NCBI GenBank assembly: GCA_001692895.1
Contig: KV748228.1
Span: forward strand, 869,344 to 933,343
Direction of reading: 5' to 3'
Source: Cenococcum geophilum 1.58
Taxonomy: Eukaryota; Ascomycota; Dothideomycetes; Gloniales; Gloniaceae
Length of the DNA: 64,000 bases
In this document: positions 12,829 to 24,451 of the stretch, piece after piece
Layout: each line of letters starts with the position of its first letter
How positions within the stretch are numbered: the stretch's first letter is position 1
Made by a program: the position numbers and the translations under genes
The notes under the pieces: model-generated
The model's database searches: none
Told to the model about the DNA's origin: nothing
The model's input: the letters and a program-made list of their open reading frames with translations, nothing else

Positions 12829-13074
12829 TGTGGGAGGGTACGACCTCTCTAAGATGGGAAAGTCACAGTGCTGTCAGTCTATCTGTCGGTCGGTTGGTCG
12901 GTCAGTCAGTTATAATCAGTCAGTAAGAAAGAAAGAAAAGAGTGTATTTCCAGTAACTGGTAAGGTCGTGATATGTATATATATATGATAGAGGGAAGAA
13001 GGAAGGAAGCCGAAGGCTCTATAAATATAGGAAAATGCCAAGACAGTAGGCGACGTCTAATCTACACCACCACA
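12829..13074 (-). repeat. 5' LTR of the gag-only element
   Basis: 246 bp, starting TGTGGGAGGG and ending CACCACCACA. It is less RIP-mutated than its partner at 1463. The target duplication GTAG follows at 13075-13078. Confidence 0.9.
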
Positions 13075-15572
13075 GTAGTATACGTATAGTATATAAGCAA
13101 CCCTTATAAACTTAGCACCGGCGGATTAGAGTGTCCTACTATTCTCTTTAAGACTACTTTAATTAACTTAATAGCGCTTAACCCTAGGGAAGACCCCTTA
13201 GCCTAGGCTACGGTTCCCTATAATAACCTAGCGAGTTACTTATATATTATATGTTACTTTACTAGCACTAACTTTACGCAGAGTCTCGTGCTATAGCAAG
13301 AGGTAGTAATAGCTGCTTTAGCCGAAACGGCGTTTATAGAACAACCCCCTAAGTCACTAGTTAATTTTATTTATAGAGTATAAAAAAGGGACGCTTTTAT
13401 ACGCTCTATATATAATTAGTTAACCTAGAAATAAGTTCCTACTAGTAATAAGGACTATACCCTTAATAATTAAAGACTTTTAAGGTAAAACAATAAGGTC
13501 TAGGTGCCGAATTATATACTACTATAATAGGAGATCCTTAAGCGGACTTATAACGATCCTATAGACGGCTATTATAGTTTTAACCATACCTTTAAGGTAA
13601 TTACGTAAAAGTATACTTAGAACGGCCTTACCTAGGACCTCCGCAAATACCTAGATAATTATAATGCCTATTAATGCTCTAAATCGCGCCGCTATAAACC
13701 CTATAGTAAGCTATAGCCTCTCTAGGTCCCTACCTAAGCCTAATAGCATTATTTATTTAACTTTATTACGGATCTCCTAGAGTCTAAAACTCTTAATAGT
13801 ATAAAGTATAACTCCGTCCTTGTCCTTATAGACCGTTTTATAAAGCTAGTATGCTACTATCTAGTGCGTAAGATAATTAATGCTGTATAACTTGCAGAAC
13901 TTTTATTTAGAGTCTTTATATAAATAGGGCCTCTAGATAATATTATCTCTAATAGGGGTAGTATATTTATAAGTAAGTACTAGAGTACTATATACTACTA
14001 TCTTTACGTTTAACGTAAACTTAGCACTATATTTTACTTATAGATAGATAGTTAGACAGAGCGTTAGAACTAGGAGCTTAAGGTATACCTACGCATATTT
14101 ATAAACTAGGAACAGTTTAATTAGGCCTCCCTACTTAAAGAAGTAGCCTTTACCTATAACTCTAAGGTCTATACTATAATAAAGCGTTTCCCTATTAAGC
14201 TCGCCTATAGCTAGCTACTAAATATCCTAGATGGAGTTCTAAACAGCGTTTAAAATGCATAGTAAGGTAGGGAGGGGTTTAAGCTAACAAATATCTAACT
14301 TGTAGAGACGTATTTATAACGCCTGCGCCTTATATATAAGGTAGTGGCGGCGTCAATAATATACGCCTAAAAGCTTTAGGTAAAATATTATAATTGTTAC
14401 TACCTAGCTAAATACTTCGCCGTTAATAAACAAGTCCTGCTTTCCTCTAAGAATATCTATATAAAACGTCCCTATAAAAAGCTTAACTATAAGTTTATAG
14501 GACCGTTTTAGATCCTAGAGCGTGTAGGGTAATAAGTATATAAGCTAGAGCTTCTACCTAGTCTTTTATATCTCCCTACTAGAGCCTTATAGGTTACGCC
14601 TTAGGTTTTAACCCCTAGTAGTAAAAGAGCTTAAGGAAGGTAGCTAGGAAGTAGAAGTAATTATTACCTATTAAGATTATACTAGACAACTATAGTACCT
14701 TATTAAATAGCTAAGATGGCTAAATAAGTATAATAAATAGAAATACGAGACAGAACTTAAGAATTGTTAATAATTACTAGATAAGTACTATAAGCGGAAT
14801 ACTCTAGCCTTATAGCTAAAGCGTAGGCGAAAAGTAAGCGCTACTATTAAAATATAACCTATATTAAAGTAAAGTAGAGGACGTCCTAAGGGATTAAAAA
14901 ATAAGTAATAATTGCTATAAGAACTGCGGCGTATATATAGGGTAAAGTTTTAATTCATTAATATCCTATATAAGCTACACTTTAACATAACCTTGCGATG
15001 CTGGTAACTTATAGGCGAGGCTACGGCGTATACTAGTAATAAAGCTTAATTTAAAAAGCACCCTTTCTAGACCTAGTCCGTTACTTTATACTAGCTAAGT
15101 AGATTATTTATATATTAGAGAATAGGCCCGTTTATAACTAAGGTCTACTTAACTAGGGTTTATAACCTACTAGTAACCCGCTAGTAGTAACCTATATTAA
15201 TAACTTATACTATTCTACGTATATACTATATCGATAATATATAAGGCTAAAGCATAGGTTAGCGGCGGATTTAATAGGTATATAGCCTTATTATTTTAAA
15301 CCTAGCTGTATATAAGTAATCTATAACCTACTTGCAAAGTATATATAGCGCTACGCCGGTATAGCGTAAGGCTAAAGTAGGGTTAGTGGCGGATTTAATA
15401 GGTATATAGCCTTACCGTCTATAAATCTGGCTATATATAAATAACCTATAACCAACCCGCGAGGTATTAGCGACTTACCTACGTAAGTAAGCTTTTAGAA
15501 TATTTCTAGTCTACTAAATTTAGGTAATAGTATTAAGCTCTACTAGCTCTACCTATTAAATGGACTAATTAG

Positions 15573-15599
15573 GATTTTCTATACTAGGCATATAAAATT
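15573..15599. repeat. Palindrome P1, copy 2 (degenerate)
   Basis: GATTTTCTATACTAGGCA then TATAAAATTA, preceded by CTAATTAG. It keeps the layout of the 27 bp dyad with several transitions, as expected of a RIP-mutated copy. Confidence 0.6.
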
Positions 15600-15657
15600 A
15601 ATACTAGCTTAGTTAAATGTAGGGAAGTCTTAGTAAGGTAAATCTAACTAATTAAAC

Positions 15658-15680
15658 AACTTTAACCGCTAGTTGAAGTT
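15658..15680. repeat. Palindrome P2, copy 2
   Basis: AACTTTAACCG then CTAGTTGAAGTT, preceded by CTAATTAAAC. It lies about 85 bp from P1 copy 2. Confidence 0.7.
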
Positions 15681-15832
15681 CCTTAATATCTTCGCGCCGC
15701 GTATATATACTACCTATCTCTTTATACGCAAAATTAAGACACTTTTTCCCCTCTAAATTTTTTCCTTACTAAGGTTTTTTATAGGGTTTTATTAAGGCTT
15801 AAGTATATAAAGGATGGGGACAGCCCTTTTTA

Positions 15833-15845
15833 AAGGGGGGGGCAT
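15833..15845 (+). promoter_or_regulatory. Polypurine tract of Gypsy A
   Basis: AAAGGGGGGGGC followed within 2 bp by TGTTAGG, the start of an LTR. This is the expected priming site for plus-strand DNA synthesis and it confirms the + orientation of Gypsy A. Confidence 0.8.
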
Positions 15846-16075
15846 TGTTAGGTAAAACCTAAGTAGATAATTATATAGCCGTAAGGTATAGGCGACCCTA
15901 GGGCAACCTAGGGGTGACTCGCCCGTAAGGTATATACGCTATATATACCTAGGGAAAACCCTTTCTACCTCGTATACAGACTCCTCCTTTTCCCTTAAGG
16001 ATTTGTCTCTGTATATATAATATACCCTATTATTCTATTATTAGACTCCCTATCTACATCCTTACCTTATATTTA
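15846..16075 (+). repeat. 3' LTR of Gypsy A (right end approximate)
   Basis: It begins TGTTAGGTAAAACC directly after the polypurine tract. The partner LTR would lie left of the window, so the right end is inferred from where sequence resembling Gypsy C begins (about 16076). The body carries a repeated AACCTAGGG-type motif near 15900-15955. Confidence 0.6.
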
Positions 16076-17670
16076 ATTTTAGAGGGGAGTCTTCCTCTAA
16101 GGTTTCTCTTTTTCTAACTTTATGCTATTTTCCTAGATTAATAAGACCTTATTTTTTTGGTTTATTAGGTAGTCCTTTATATAGTAGCCTTTTTAACCGT
16201 ATAAAAAGTAAGCTCCTTAATTGCTAAGGGCCTATCTTTAGGGGTTGCTGTATATAGGCTAAGTATATACTAGACCCGCAGTAGGACTGGCTATATAGCT
16301 AGCTGCTAAATTAATAGCGGGCTATATAGCTGGTGCTGTGGAAGTTATTAATCGTGCTAGGGTACTACGGGCCATTTTTATAGTGGTTTAGTTTAGAGAG
16401 TTTCGGGCTTTATACCGTTTAGCTTATACCTTAATTTAATAGAGGTCTTAGTTAATAGCCAAGCACTAGTCTATAAGTTCCTCTAGCGTCTATATAGTAG
16501 TAAAAACCAGCAGTATAGCTTGCTGTAGGTCTAAGGTAAGCTTATTAAATAGGTCTGGTATTAAATCTTCCTAGGGAATTTAAGCTTAGCCGGCTAGGTG
16601 TAGAAAGCGGGTCTAAAAGGCTAAAAAGGTCTCCGTTGTTTTTATATTTAGGCTTTTATAATTAAGGCGGGCGTTCTATACCTTAAAGGGGTCCTTATAA
16701 ATAAAAGATAGGTAGTTAATTATCTCTTCTTTTGAGAGGAAGGGATCTATTAAGTCCTATGCGCATTGCGGACGTAGGTACGTCTATATATCTCCGCCGG
16801 TACAGCCGAAGATATAGGCTATTTTAGCTCTAGTAGTAGGGAAGTAGTCTATATTAACTTTAAGCTTATCCTATAATTAAAGATTCTAATTATAAAATAT
16901 AGGATTAGTTCCGTTAGTAAGTAATAGGGGGTTTATAACCTTTATAGACCGTAATAATGCTAATGCTATATACTAGGCTAGAGACTTAAGGACTAGAGTA
17001 AGTCTCTAGGTGTTTAATAACTCCTTATTAGGTATAGGGGGTTCTCTAGCTTTAAGTAGCTCTTAAAGTTATTTAATTTTAGTATTAGCTACTATAAGCT
17101 CTACCTAGGAGTTTAAGTTAGTTGCTGTTTTACTATTAGAGGTATTTAAAAGTTCTATAGCTGCTTTACCAGCTGCTACATTTCTTAGTATAGTGGTATA
17201 GTTATTACAGTAACTTCTAGTAGGATTTTATAGGGGTTCTGGTCTATACGTGTTTTATAAATCTTTTTATTCTTTTTTATTCTTCTAGTTCGGTTCTATT
17301 CTTTAAGTTTTAGTAATAGCCTTTAGGTCTACTTCTGTGTTCTATTCTTATTTATAGTCTATAGATATTTTTAGGTTCCTTCTTAGAAAGAAAAGTAGAT
17401 AAGCTTTAGATAATATTAGCAACTTAGTTAATTAAGGTATAAGTACAGCAAAAGGGTCGCGTAAGCCTATATAATTGGATTATCTATAAATAAGGATCCA
17501 AAGCTAGAGAAAGGAAAGGGGAAGAAGGGTAGCGCCGCTTAAGGTTTTATGCGATTATCTGGTTACGTAACTGCGACTATCTAAAATAGTAAGAAACTGT
17601 TTGCGATTATTCGCCACAATCTGCTACAATCCGCCACTGCAATCTACTGTTTTCCACTAGCGCCGTAATA
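16076..17670 (-). mobile_element. Gypsy C family fragment (gag plus 5' LTR), minus orientation
   Basis: It runs parallel to 35815-37391 (the gag region and 5' LTR of the complete Gypsy C), with shared blocks such as TAATAAGACCTTATTT / TAATAGGACCTTATTT and CTTAATTGCTAAGGGCCTAT. The pol half is absent and no target duplication was found, so it is a truncated or rearranged copy. The gag frame (minus strand) is full of stops. Confidence 0.7.
17414..17670 (-). repeat. LTR of the Gypsy C fragment
   Basis: It begins TATTAGCAAC (for TGTTAGC) and ends GCGCCGTAATA (for GCCGTAACA). Both terminal changes are RIP-type. It is homologous to LTRs at 26352, 37165 and 50399. Confidence 0.8.
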
Positions 17671-18622
17671 GGCTTATAGGTAGATATTAAAGGGTATAAA
17701 TTTAGAGTTAAATATATAAAGTATTTTAGGTTTATTATTACTATAAAAGGAATTAAAGTTAATTCTAAAAAGGTTAAAGCAATCTATAACTAGAAACCCC
17801 CTTATACTATAAAGGGGATCAAGTCCTTTTTTAGCTTTTATAACTTTTACTACTGGTTTATTTATAATTATAAAGTTATAGCTAAGCCTCTAGTATAACT
17901 TACCTAGAAAGATATACTTTTTATCTTTAATAGCGACTATATAAAAGCCTTTAAAGAGCTAAAAGTTTAGCTTATCTCTTCTTTAATCCCTTATTACTAT
18001 AACTTAGACCTTAGATTAATGCTAGAAACGGACGCTTCTAATAGAATTATAGCAGAAATCCTATTATAGCTATATCTAGACGACGAATAGTACCCTATTA
18101 TTTTTAAAAAAAAATCTAGCTAAGTATAACTATAAAATATATAATAAAAAACACTAACTATAATCTAATTGCTATCTTAATAGTGTGTAAAGCTTAAAGA
18201 TATAAACTCCTAGATTAAGATATATATAAATTCTAAAGCCTTAGAGTATTTTATAATAACAAAGTAATTTACTAGTTAATAGGCCTAGTAGGCTAAAATA
18301 CTCTCTTAATTCTTTTTTATAATTATATATTATTTTAGTAAATAGAACTCCTAGGCTAATACTTTAACCTAAAGGGAATAAGATATAGGTCCTTAGGACG
18401 AGCTAAAGACTTAGCACCAAATATAAATACTTTTTTAACATAAATAGCTTAATCTATAGATCTTTAAGGATTTATACTCTAAATGGAATAAGTTAGCGCC
18501 TATAGAAGAAAAGGTCCTAGATATACTAATAGGACTAATTAACTATATCCTAACTATAAACCATATAGCTAACTCCCTAAAGGCCCTTCGCGACTAAGCT
18601 ATAAAAGGTAATCCTAGTTTAG
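17671..18622 (+). pseudogene. Gypsy B pol relic: end of RT and RNase H
   Basis: The frame starts abruptly after the Gypsy C fragment LTR with FGFIITxKGIKVNSKKVKAI-like sequence, the C-terminal end of a gypsy RT. It continues through a segment readable as LMLETDASNRIIAEIL (18020-18065, the RNase H start) into the RNase H domain. The 5' LTR, gag, protease and RT palm are missing. It is interrupted at 18622 by copia II and resumes at 24457. Stops are TAA/TAG. Confidence 0.8.
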
Positions 18623-18851
18623 TGTAGCTAGAATATATTGCATTGCAATAGGAGGCAAATTGCCGCCACGTGTGGCAAGTTGCCGTTACGTAAGGCAAGT
18701 TGCCATCACGTGTCACCGCGGCACTAGCGTGGTAAGGAACCTTAAGTTCCTTACCCTTCTTTGTATTAAAAAGACAACATCTATCTATAACACCGTATAG
18801 TATATATCATTGTGATATATATATTCTGCACGTTGTTAAAGCATACTAATA
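18623..18851 (+). repeat. 5' LTR of copia II
   Basis: 229 bp. It contains three tandem blocks of the form GGCAAnTTGCCGnnACGTG followed by CACCGCGGCACTAGCGTGG. The same module, inverted, lies in the LTRs of the 58890-61431 element. Confidence 0.95.
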
Positions 18852-19199
18852 CTAATTAGTAAGCGCGCATAGATTAGGAAACACATAGATAGCTTAGAAG
18901 ACAGTTATACTATCCACCTTATAGCAGATTAGAAGATAGTTATACTTATCTACCTTTCATATTAGCCTATTTTAGTTGAAGAGAAGAAGAGAAACCACTT
19001 AGAAGTACTTATCTGGTATCTACGACGACTTCTAAATATCTCGTTCTATCTATTTTAGAGGACCACTGCGCAAAACACCTTATCCTACTTAACCGCCCCT
19101 TTAAACCTCCCTAACCGCCTCCTTAACCGCTCCCCTACCTTTACCCTACAAACACCCTTATCTACCTAAATAATATATAAGACACAAGATATTAGGAAC

Positions 19200-22100
19200 A
19201 GAAAAAGACTAGGAGGAAGATAGAATTAACCTAACCAAAGCCTCTAAGGACGACCTAACTAACTACCTATAATGCAAGATATACCTATATATAGAGATAC
19301 ATAACCAGCTAGACTTAATACTCTAGGAATCGTTCTAGGGAGATTTTAAGGACTTTACGGTTAATATCTTTATACAAATCCCCTTATACTGGCTTTAGCA
19401 ACTATATAACTGCCTAAATATCAGAGGAGTATAGGTTAATGTTAACCACAAATAAAACAAAACACTCCCTTAGTCTTTATATAATATAGCACAAGAAGAA
19501 GACCAAACTAAATAGAGTAAAGAGATAATTAAATTAGCTAATAATAAGTACGGACCGACGCTATTAAGATCAATTAAGGTATATATAATAGAGGGTACCT
19601 TAGAGGAGTAATAATAAGCTAAAGCTACCGCAACCTAACTAACCGGTACACTAACTACCTCTACCTTTACACTATCTATTATACCTTAATCTACAACTAC
19701 GTCCACTTTTACACCATCTGCTATGCCTTAACCCGCAATAATAACACAGTAACTCCACGTACAATCTACAGATAAGGAGAACCGCCCTATCACTATAACT
19801 GGCTATAGTAAGGAAATTGCGAATGCAGCTAAGATATATATAGAGGAGTAGAAATATGGTGGTATAAACGAAAGCCTCGACTACAAATTAATAATATTCT
19901 ACGATATCTGTAATTAAGCGGACGTACCCTAAGAAGCCTACCTTAAGGCATTCCCTACTATGCTAAAAGGACTAGCTTTAGACCACTTTTATATAAACTA
20001 ACTGTCCCGACTACTATTTGCTAAAGCTTGCAAGCACCTTTAGAATTTCTTTAAAGGACTAGGATTTTAATATAAGAACCTAGACGAGTGGAACACTATT
20101 ATACTTATAATAGTAATAGCAGGGAATATAGATAAGTCGACAAGCAAATGTCTCCAATTGTTAATCCACAGACTTCGTTAACTATAGTATGGCCTTAGAC
20201 CTACCTTATAAACCATAGACTTCCTTTATAATAAAATCGTCACTTCTTGCTAGGGAATACTAGTATGCAGATATACAGTCTCTGACCTACTAGATAACCT
20301 TAGAGCCCTTATTAACAAACTTTAATCGTCTATTATAGTATACAAGAAAGAGCATATGGAGAAGATATAAGCCTTCTTTATAGACCGACGGTTCTATAAA
20401 AGAGATAACAACTATAACCGCAGTAACCGCAATAACCCTCCGTACAACCGCAACCGAAAGAAACTATATTGCTTTGTATGTAATAGGGAAGGATATTGCT
20501 TATGGAGACATACTAAGGAGGAGTAAGAAGAATTTAAAGCTAAGTTTAGAACTGCTAATAGAGACAGGTTTGGCAAATTTAATAACCAATTCAAGAAACG
20601 ACTTAACCAATATATTATAGATTACAAGGATAACGATACCGACTTAGAAGAAGAGCTTAAGGAAGCTTTTTAAGCACTAACTATTAATATAAGTCATAAG
20701 GTAACTGACAAGAACTTATAACTGAATATTAATTACTACTATACCTCCCTCGGCTAAGTGGAACAGCAGAAAGCAATTTCTATGGCCGCCACCCTAGCTA
20801 ATAAAGCCTTTGGCCATTTGGTCACAACTATAGATAATATAGTACCTCTTATAACCGACCAGGACCCCTTTACCTATAATATAACTACATCCACGTCCCG
20901 CTATACTATAGATAAGTTTATAGGTATAATAGTTAATATAGGAGCATCCAAACGATCCATAGCAGGATATGGCCAATTCTTGGCATTTTAGAGACTCAAT
21001 ACTAATGTATAGCTTAATACCACCACATAAGGCATGGTTAATATATAGTTCGGCATTAGATTAACCTTATTAATCGGATCAGCCAAAGTAATTACCCTAA
21101 TTGGTATAATCGAGTTTTATATTGTTAAGGTCGACACCCTATTTTTGCTTTACTTAGTAGATATAGATCACCTACAAGTGTATTATAACAACCTGAAAAA
21201 CATGCTAATTACCCCTTAGAGCAAAGTACCCGTTATATATCGCTTTAGCCACCCTTTCCTACTTTAAAATACATCCCTATATACTTATTTAACTAAGTTA
21301 TTCAAATAAAACCCCTGCTACCTTACTAACGTAGAATTAAAGCGACTGCATCGCCGTTTTGGCCACCCTTTAGCTAAGCGTCTTGTACGAATACTTGAAC
21401 GCTTAGGGCATGATGTTAACAGCAAGACCTTAGATCATCTTATACGCTACTACCACCATTATTAAAAATATAGAAAGTCGGCTGGCAGATTTAGATTTAC
21501 CTTATATAATAATACCGATTTTAACTATTTAATCGTGGTTGATATTATATATATTAAGGGCGCACCCCTTTTATATATCGTTAATAAAGGAACACGATTT
21601 TAAGCTAGCAGATAGCTGCAAAATATTAGCGCTAAGTATACATGGGATGTATTATAAATATACTAGATTAATATATACCTAGGACCTCCTAATATTATTA
21701 CACATAATATAGGCAAGAATTTTGTAAGCAAGGAATTTAAATAATACGCCATAATATTTGGAATAGTTATAAGAAGTGTACCTATCGAAGCCTATAATTC
21801 AGTCGGAATGGTAGAACGCTACTATGGCCCCCTCTGTCGTATATACCATATCATTACTATAGAACTGCTAGATATTAGTAAGGACATGGCCCTATAAATA
21901 GCTTTTAAAGCAATTAACGATTCCATAGGCCCTAACGGTCTTATACCCACCTTACTAGTATTCAGAGCTTACCTACGTATAGTAGAATCTGACGCACCTA
22001 ACCCTACAGTTATATAATAAGCAGTAGCTCTTAAAAAGGCTATAGAAGAAGTTAAGAAGCTTAGAGCTAAGCGCTAAGTGGCAGATGCCCTTAATATGCG

Positions 22101-24110
22101 TAATGGACCCAAAACAACTGCAATCTATAACCTACCACTTAACTTACCCGTATTGGTATGGAGAGAAGGACCTATAGGCCAACCTGGCTACTAGTCTAGT
22201 CTATATAACCTACTTAGCATTAAAAATGAGACCTGTACTATACAACTTCCCCACGGACCCACTAACTTCTGTAGTACGGTCGTAAAACCATATCTGGTAG
22301 ACCCTAAGATTACAGAGGATATATAACTAAAAGACAATAAAAGCGAACTACCTTAAACTAAGCCTAAACCCCTACCTTAAACTAAACCTAAACCCCTACC
22401 TTAAACTAAACCTGGACCTTAACCCGTTAAGTGTAAAAGAGGTAGACTATGTAAGTACCCTATTAAAGCTAATACCGCGAATATTTTAATATATCTACAA
22501 GATAAGGATAATGATTAACTTATAAAGTCCAATTAGTTTGTAGTATTACGCCAGAAGGAAATTAAGGGATTACTTAAGAAAGGAGTTTTTAAACTGGTTA
22601 ACCCTAAAGATATACTATAAAGCAACAGAGTATTTAACTCTAGATTCGTTGACGAGATTAAGAACCCTGGTTCTAATAAAGCCTTTAAGAAGTCAAGACT
22701 AGTTATATAGGTATACAATGACCTAGAAAAAGACCTTGTATTAACCTAATTACCTACGATCTAATAAGTCAGCCAACGCCTTATTCTCTGTATTACGGCC
22801 ATAACTCAAAACAATGGCACACATCTCTACTTACGAGATATTTCATAGGCCTATATATAATCAGCTATAAGACTAAATCGAGACTTCTATATTAGGGCAC
22901 CTCTTAAACTTAGTACGGCACTTAGAGTCTTATAAGGCACAATTCTAAAGGTTATTAGACCTTTATACGGCATTCCTAAGGCAGGCAATTATTAGTTCAA
23001 GACTTACTATAACCACTATATTAAAGAACTAAACATAAGCCAATCTACTTATAACCCCTACTTATTCCACCTTAACAACCCTATAAATTTTAGAATAGTT
23101 AGTTTACAGACTAATGACACCCTCCTACTAGCTAACTTAGCCTTTGCAGCTTTAGAATAGGAGAAGATTAAGAAAGCTAAGTTCCTAACTAAGGAACGCG
23201 AACAACTTACGCTGGAATACCTAATTAAGTTTAACGGAGGCATTATCCGACAACAGGATTATATAATTACGCTTATATAGGAGCACCAATACCAGAACTT
23301 GACCCTTGTTAATATTAAGGAAGCTATTACAACAACTAGTTTTAGAGGCACTATTTGTATAGCACTTACACTTAAGGACCAATACATCGCCTAACAAGCA
23401 AGAGGAGCTTATATTGCGTCCATATGCCAGCCTAAAGCTTCTTTTAATTTATCCTACGCTGCCTAGGTAATTAACCCTAATAAGAAAGACGCAAAACTAC
23501 TTAATAAGAGGATTTAGTAGTAAATTAAGAACCTAATAAGAGGTTTAAACTTTGTTAAACTTGATATAGAGACATTATAACTACTTGTATTTACTAATTC
23601 CTTATTTATAAATAACAAGGATCTCTTATTATAAATTAGATATATCTTAGTACTAGTAGACTTATTAAATAAAGCGAACATCGTCTACTGGTCCTTAGTT
23701 AAGTGTAAGAGAATCACTAGAAGCGTACTAGCCTCCGAATTATATACTATGGCCTATGGTTTTAACATCGGCGCTGCAATTAAGGCCATAGTCAAATTGC
23801 AACTTAATATCAGCCTACCACTTATCCTTTACACCGATTTAAAGTCAATCTACAAATGCTTTATTAAACTAGGAACTACATAGGAGAAGAGACTTATAAT
23901 TAATGTTATATGCCTACATTAGTTATATAAAAGACGCGAAATAGCTAAAGTTAAGTAGATCGATGGAGACAGTAACCCTGCGGACGCTATAACTAAAAGT
24001 AAACCGTTATTAGCTCTTAGGCAACTTATTAACACAAACCGAATTGAGTTAAAGACAGTAGAATGGGTAGAACGTGCTACTAATAATAGTACTAATATAA
24101 AGGCATAGGG
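19200..24110 (+). pseudogene. Copia II gag-pol relic
   Basis: A gag with a Cys-rich zinc-knuckle-like block (CFVCNREGYCLWRHTKEE, 20469-20522) is followed by a protease site reading IVNIGASKRS (20929-20958). The expected Asp-Thr-Gly has become Asn-Ile-Gly, so the catalytic Asp is lost. The GAG-pre-integrase block LHRRFGHP lies near 21350-21373, integrase at about 21400-22000, RT at about 22530-23400 (IRPLYGIPKAGNYWF near 22950-22995) and RNase H at about 23690-24050 (ASELYTMAYG near 23730-23760). Stops are TAA/TAG throughout. It is less degraded than copia I, but no domain is open end to end. Confidence 0.9.
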
Positions 24111-24153
24111 TAAGGAAGGAAGGAAGGAAGGAAGGAAGAAAAGAAAGAGAAGT
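24111..24153 (+). repeat. (GGAA)n purine tract, likely expanded polypurine region
   Basis: A purine run of GGAAGGAAGGAAG type followed by AAAAGAAAGAGAAG, about 70 bp left of the 3' LTR of copia II. It may serve as an internal polypurine tract or be a simple microsatellite. Confidence 0.6.
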
Positions 24154-24222
24154 ATATATATGGATTTTCGAACTGCACAGTTGTAGGATACTAGTCCTCC
24201 GCATTTTCTAAAGTACTCCTAG

Positions 24223-24451
24223 TGTAGCTAGAATATATTGCATTGCAATAGGAGGCAAATTGCCGCCACGTGTGGCAAGTTGCCGTTACGTGAGGCAAGT
24301 TGCCGTCACGTGTCACCGCGGCACTAGCGTGGTAAGGAACCTTAAGTTCCTCACCCTTCTTCGTATTGAAAAGATAACATCCATTTACAACACCGCATAG
24401 TACATATTATCGTAATATATGTATTCTGCACGTTGTTAAAGCATACCAACA
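24223..24451 (+). repeat. 3' LTR of copia II
   Basis: 229 bp direct repeat of 18623-18851. The differences I compared are transitions. The CACGTG module is better preserved in this copy. TTTAG follows. Confidence 0.95.

Larger units (their letters stand above)
1463..13074 (-). mobile_element. Gag-only LTR retrotransposon (LARD-like), minus orientation, split by copia I copy 1
   Basis: Two 246 bp direct LTRs (1463-1708 and 12829-13074) begin TGTGGGAGGG and end CACCACCACA on the plus strand, and the whole is bracketed by the duplicated target GTAG (1459-1462, 13075-13078). A purine tract on the minus strand (GGTGGGGGAGGTA, plus-strand 1709-1722) abuts the left LTR, so the left LTR is the 3' LTR and the element reads right to left. 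After subtracting the 5.67 kb copia insertion the element is about 5.9 kb. It encodes a gag-like protein (10400-12160), but I find no protease, RT or integrase, so it probably depended on an autonomous partner. It lies inside Gypsy A. Confidence 0.85.
13075..15832 (+). pseudogene. Gypsy A pol relic continued: integrase and C-terminus
   Basis: This continues the frame broken at 1462. Integrase landmarks are a zinc-binding-domain remnant near 13640-13700, the core start FITDLLESK near 13760-13790, a segment readable as LVLIDRFIKL near 13820-13850, and SNRGSIFISKYWS near 13950-13985 (the DRG...F motif with D changed to N). ERQNQELKVYLR follows near 14055-14090. The rest up to 15830 is AT-rich, with no clear domain beyond palindromes P1 and P2. 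Stops are all TAA/TAG. It is non-functional. Confidence 0.85.
18623..24451 (+). mobile_element. Ty1/copia family II element
   Basis: Two 229 bp LTRs (18623-18851, 24223-24451) begin TGTAGCTAGAATA and end ATACCAACA (ATACTAATA in the left copy, by CpA to TpA). The target duplication TTTAG is present at 18618-18622 and 24452-24456. Internal coding order is gag, protease, integrase, RT, RNase H on the + strand. It is inserted in Gypsy B. Confidence 0.95.
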
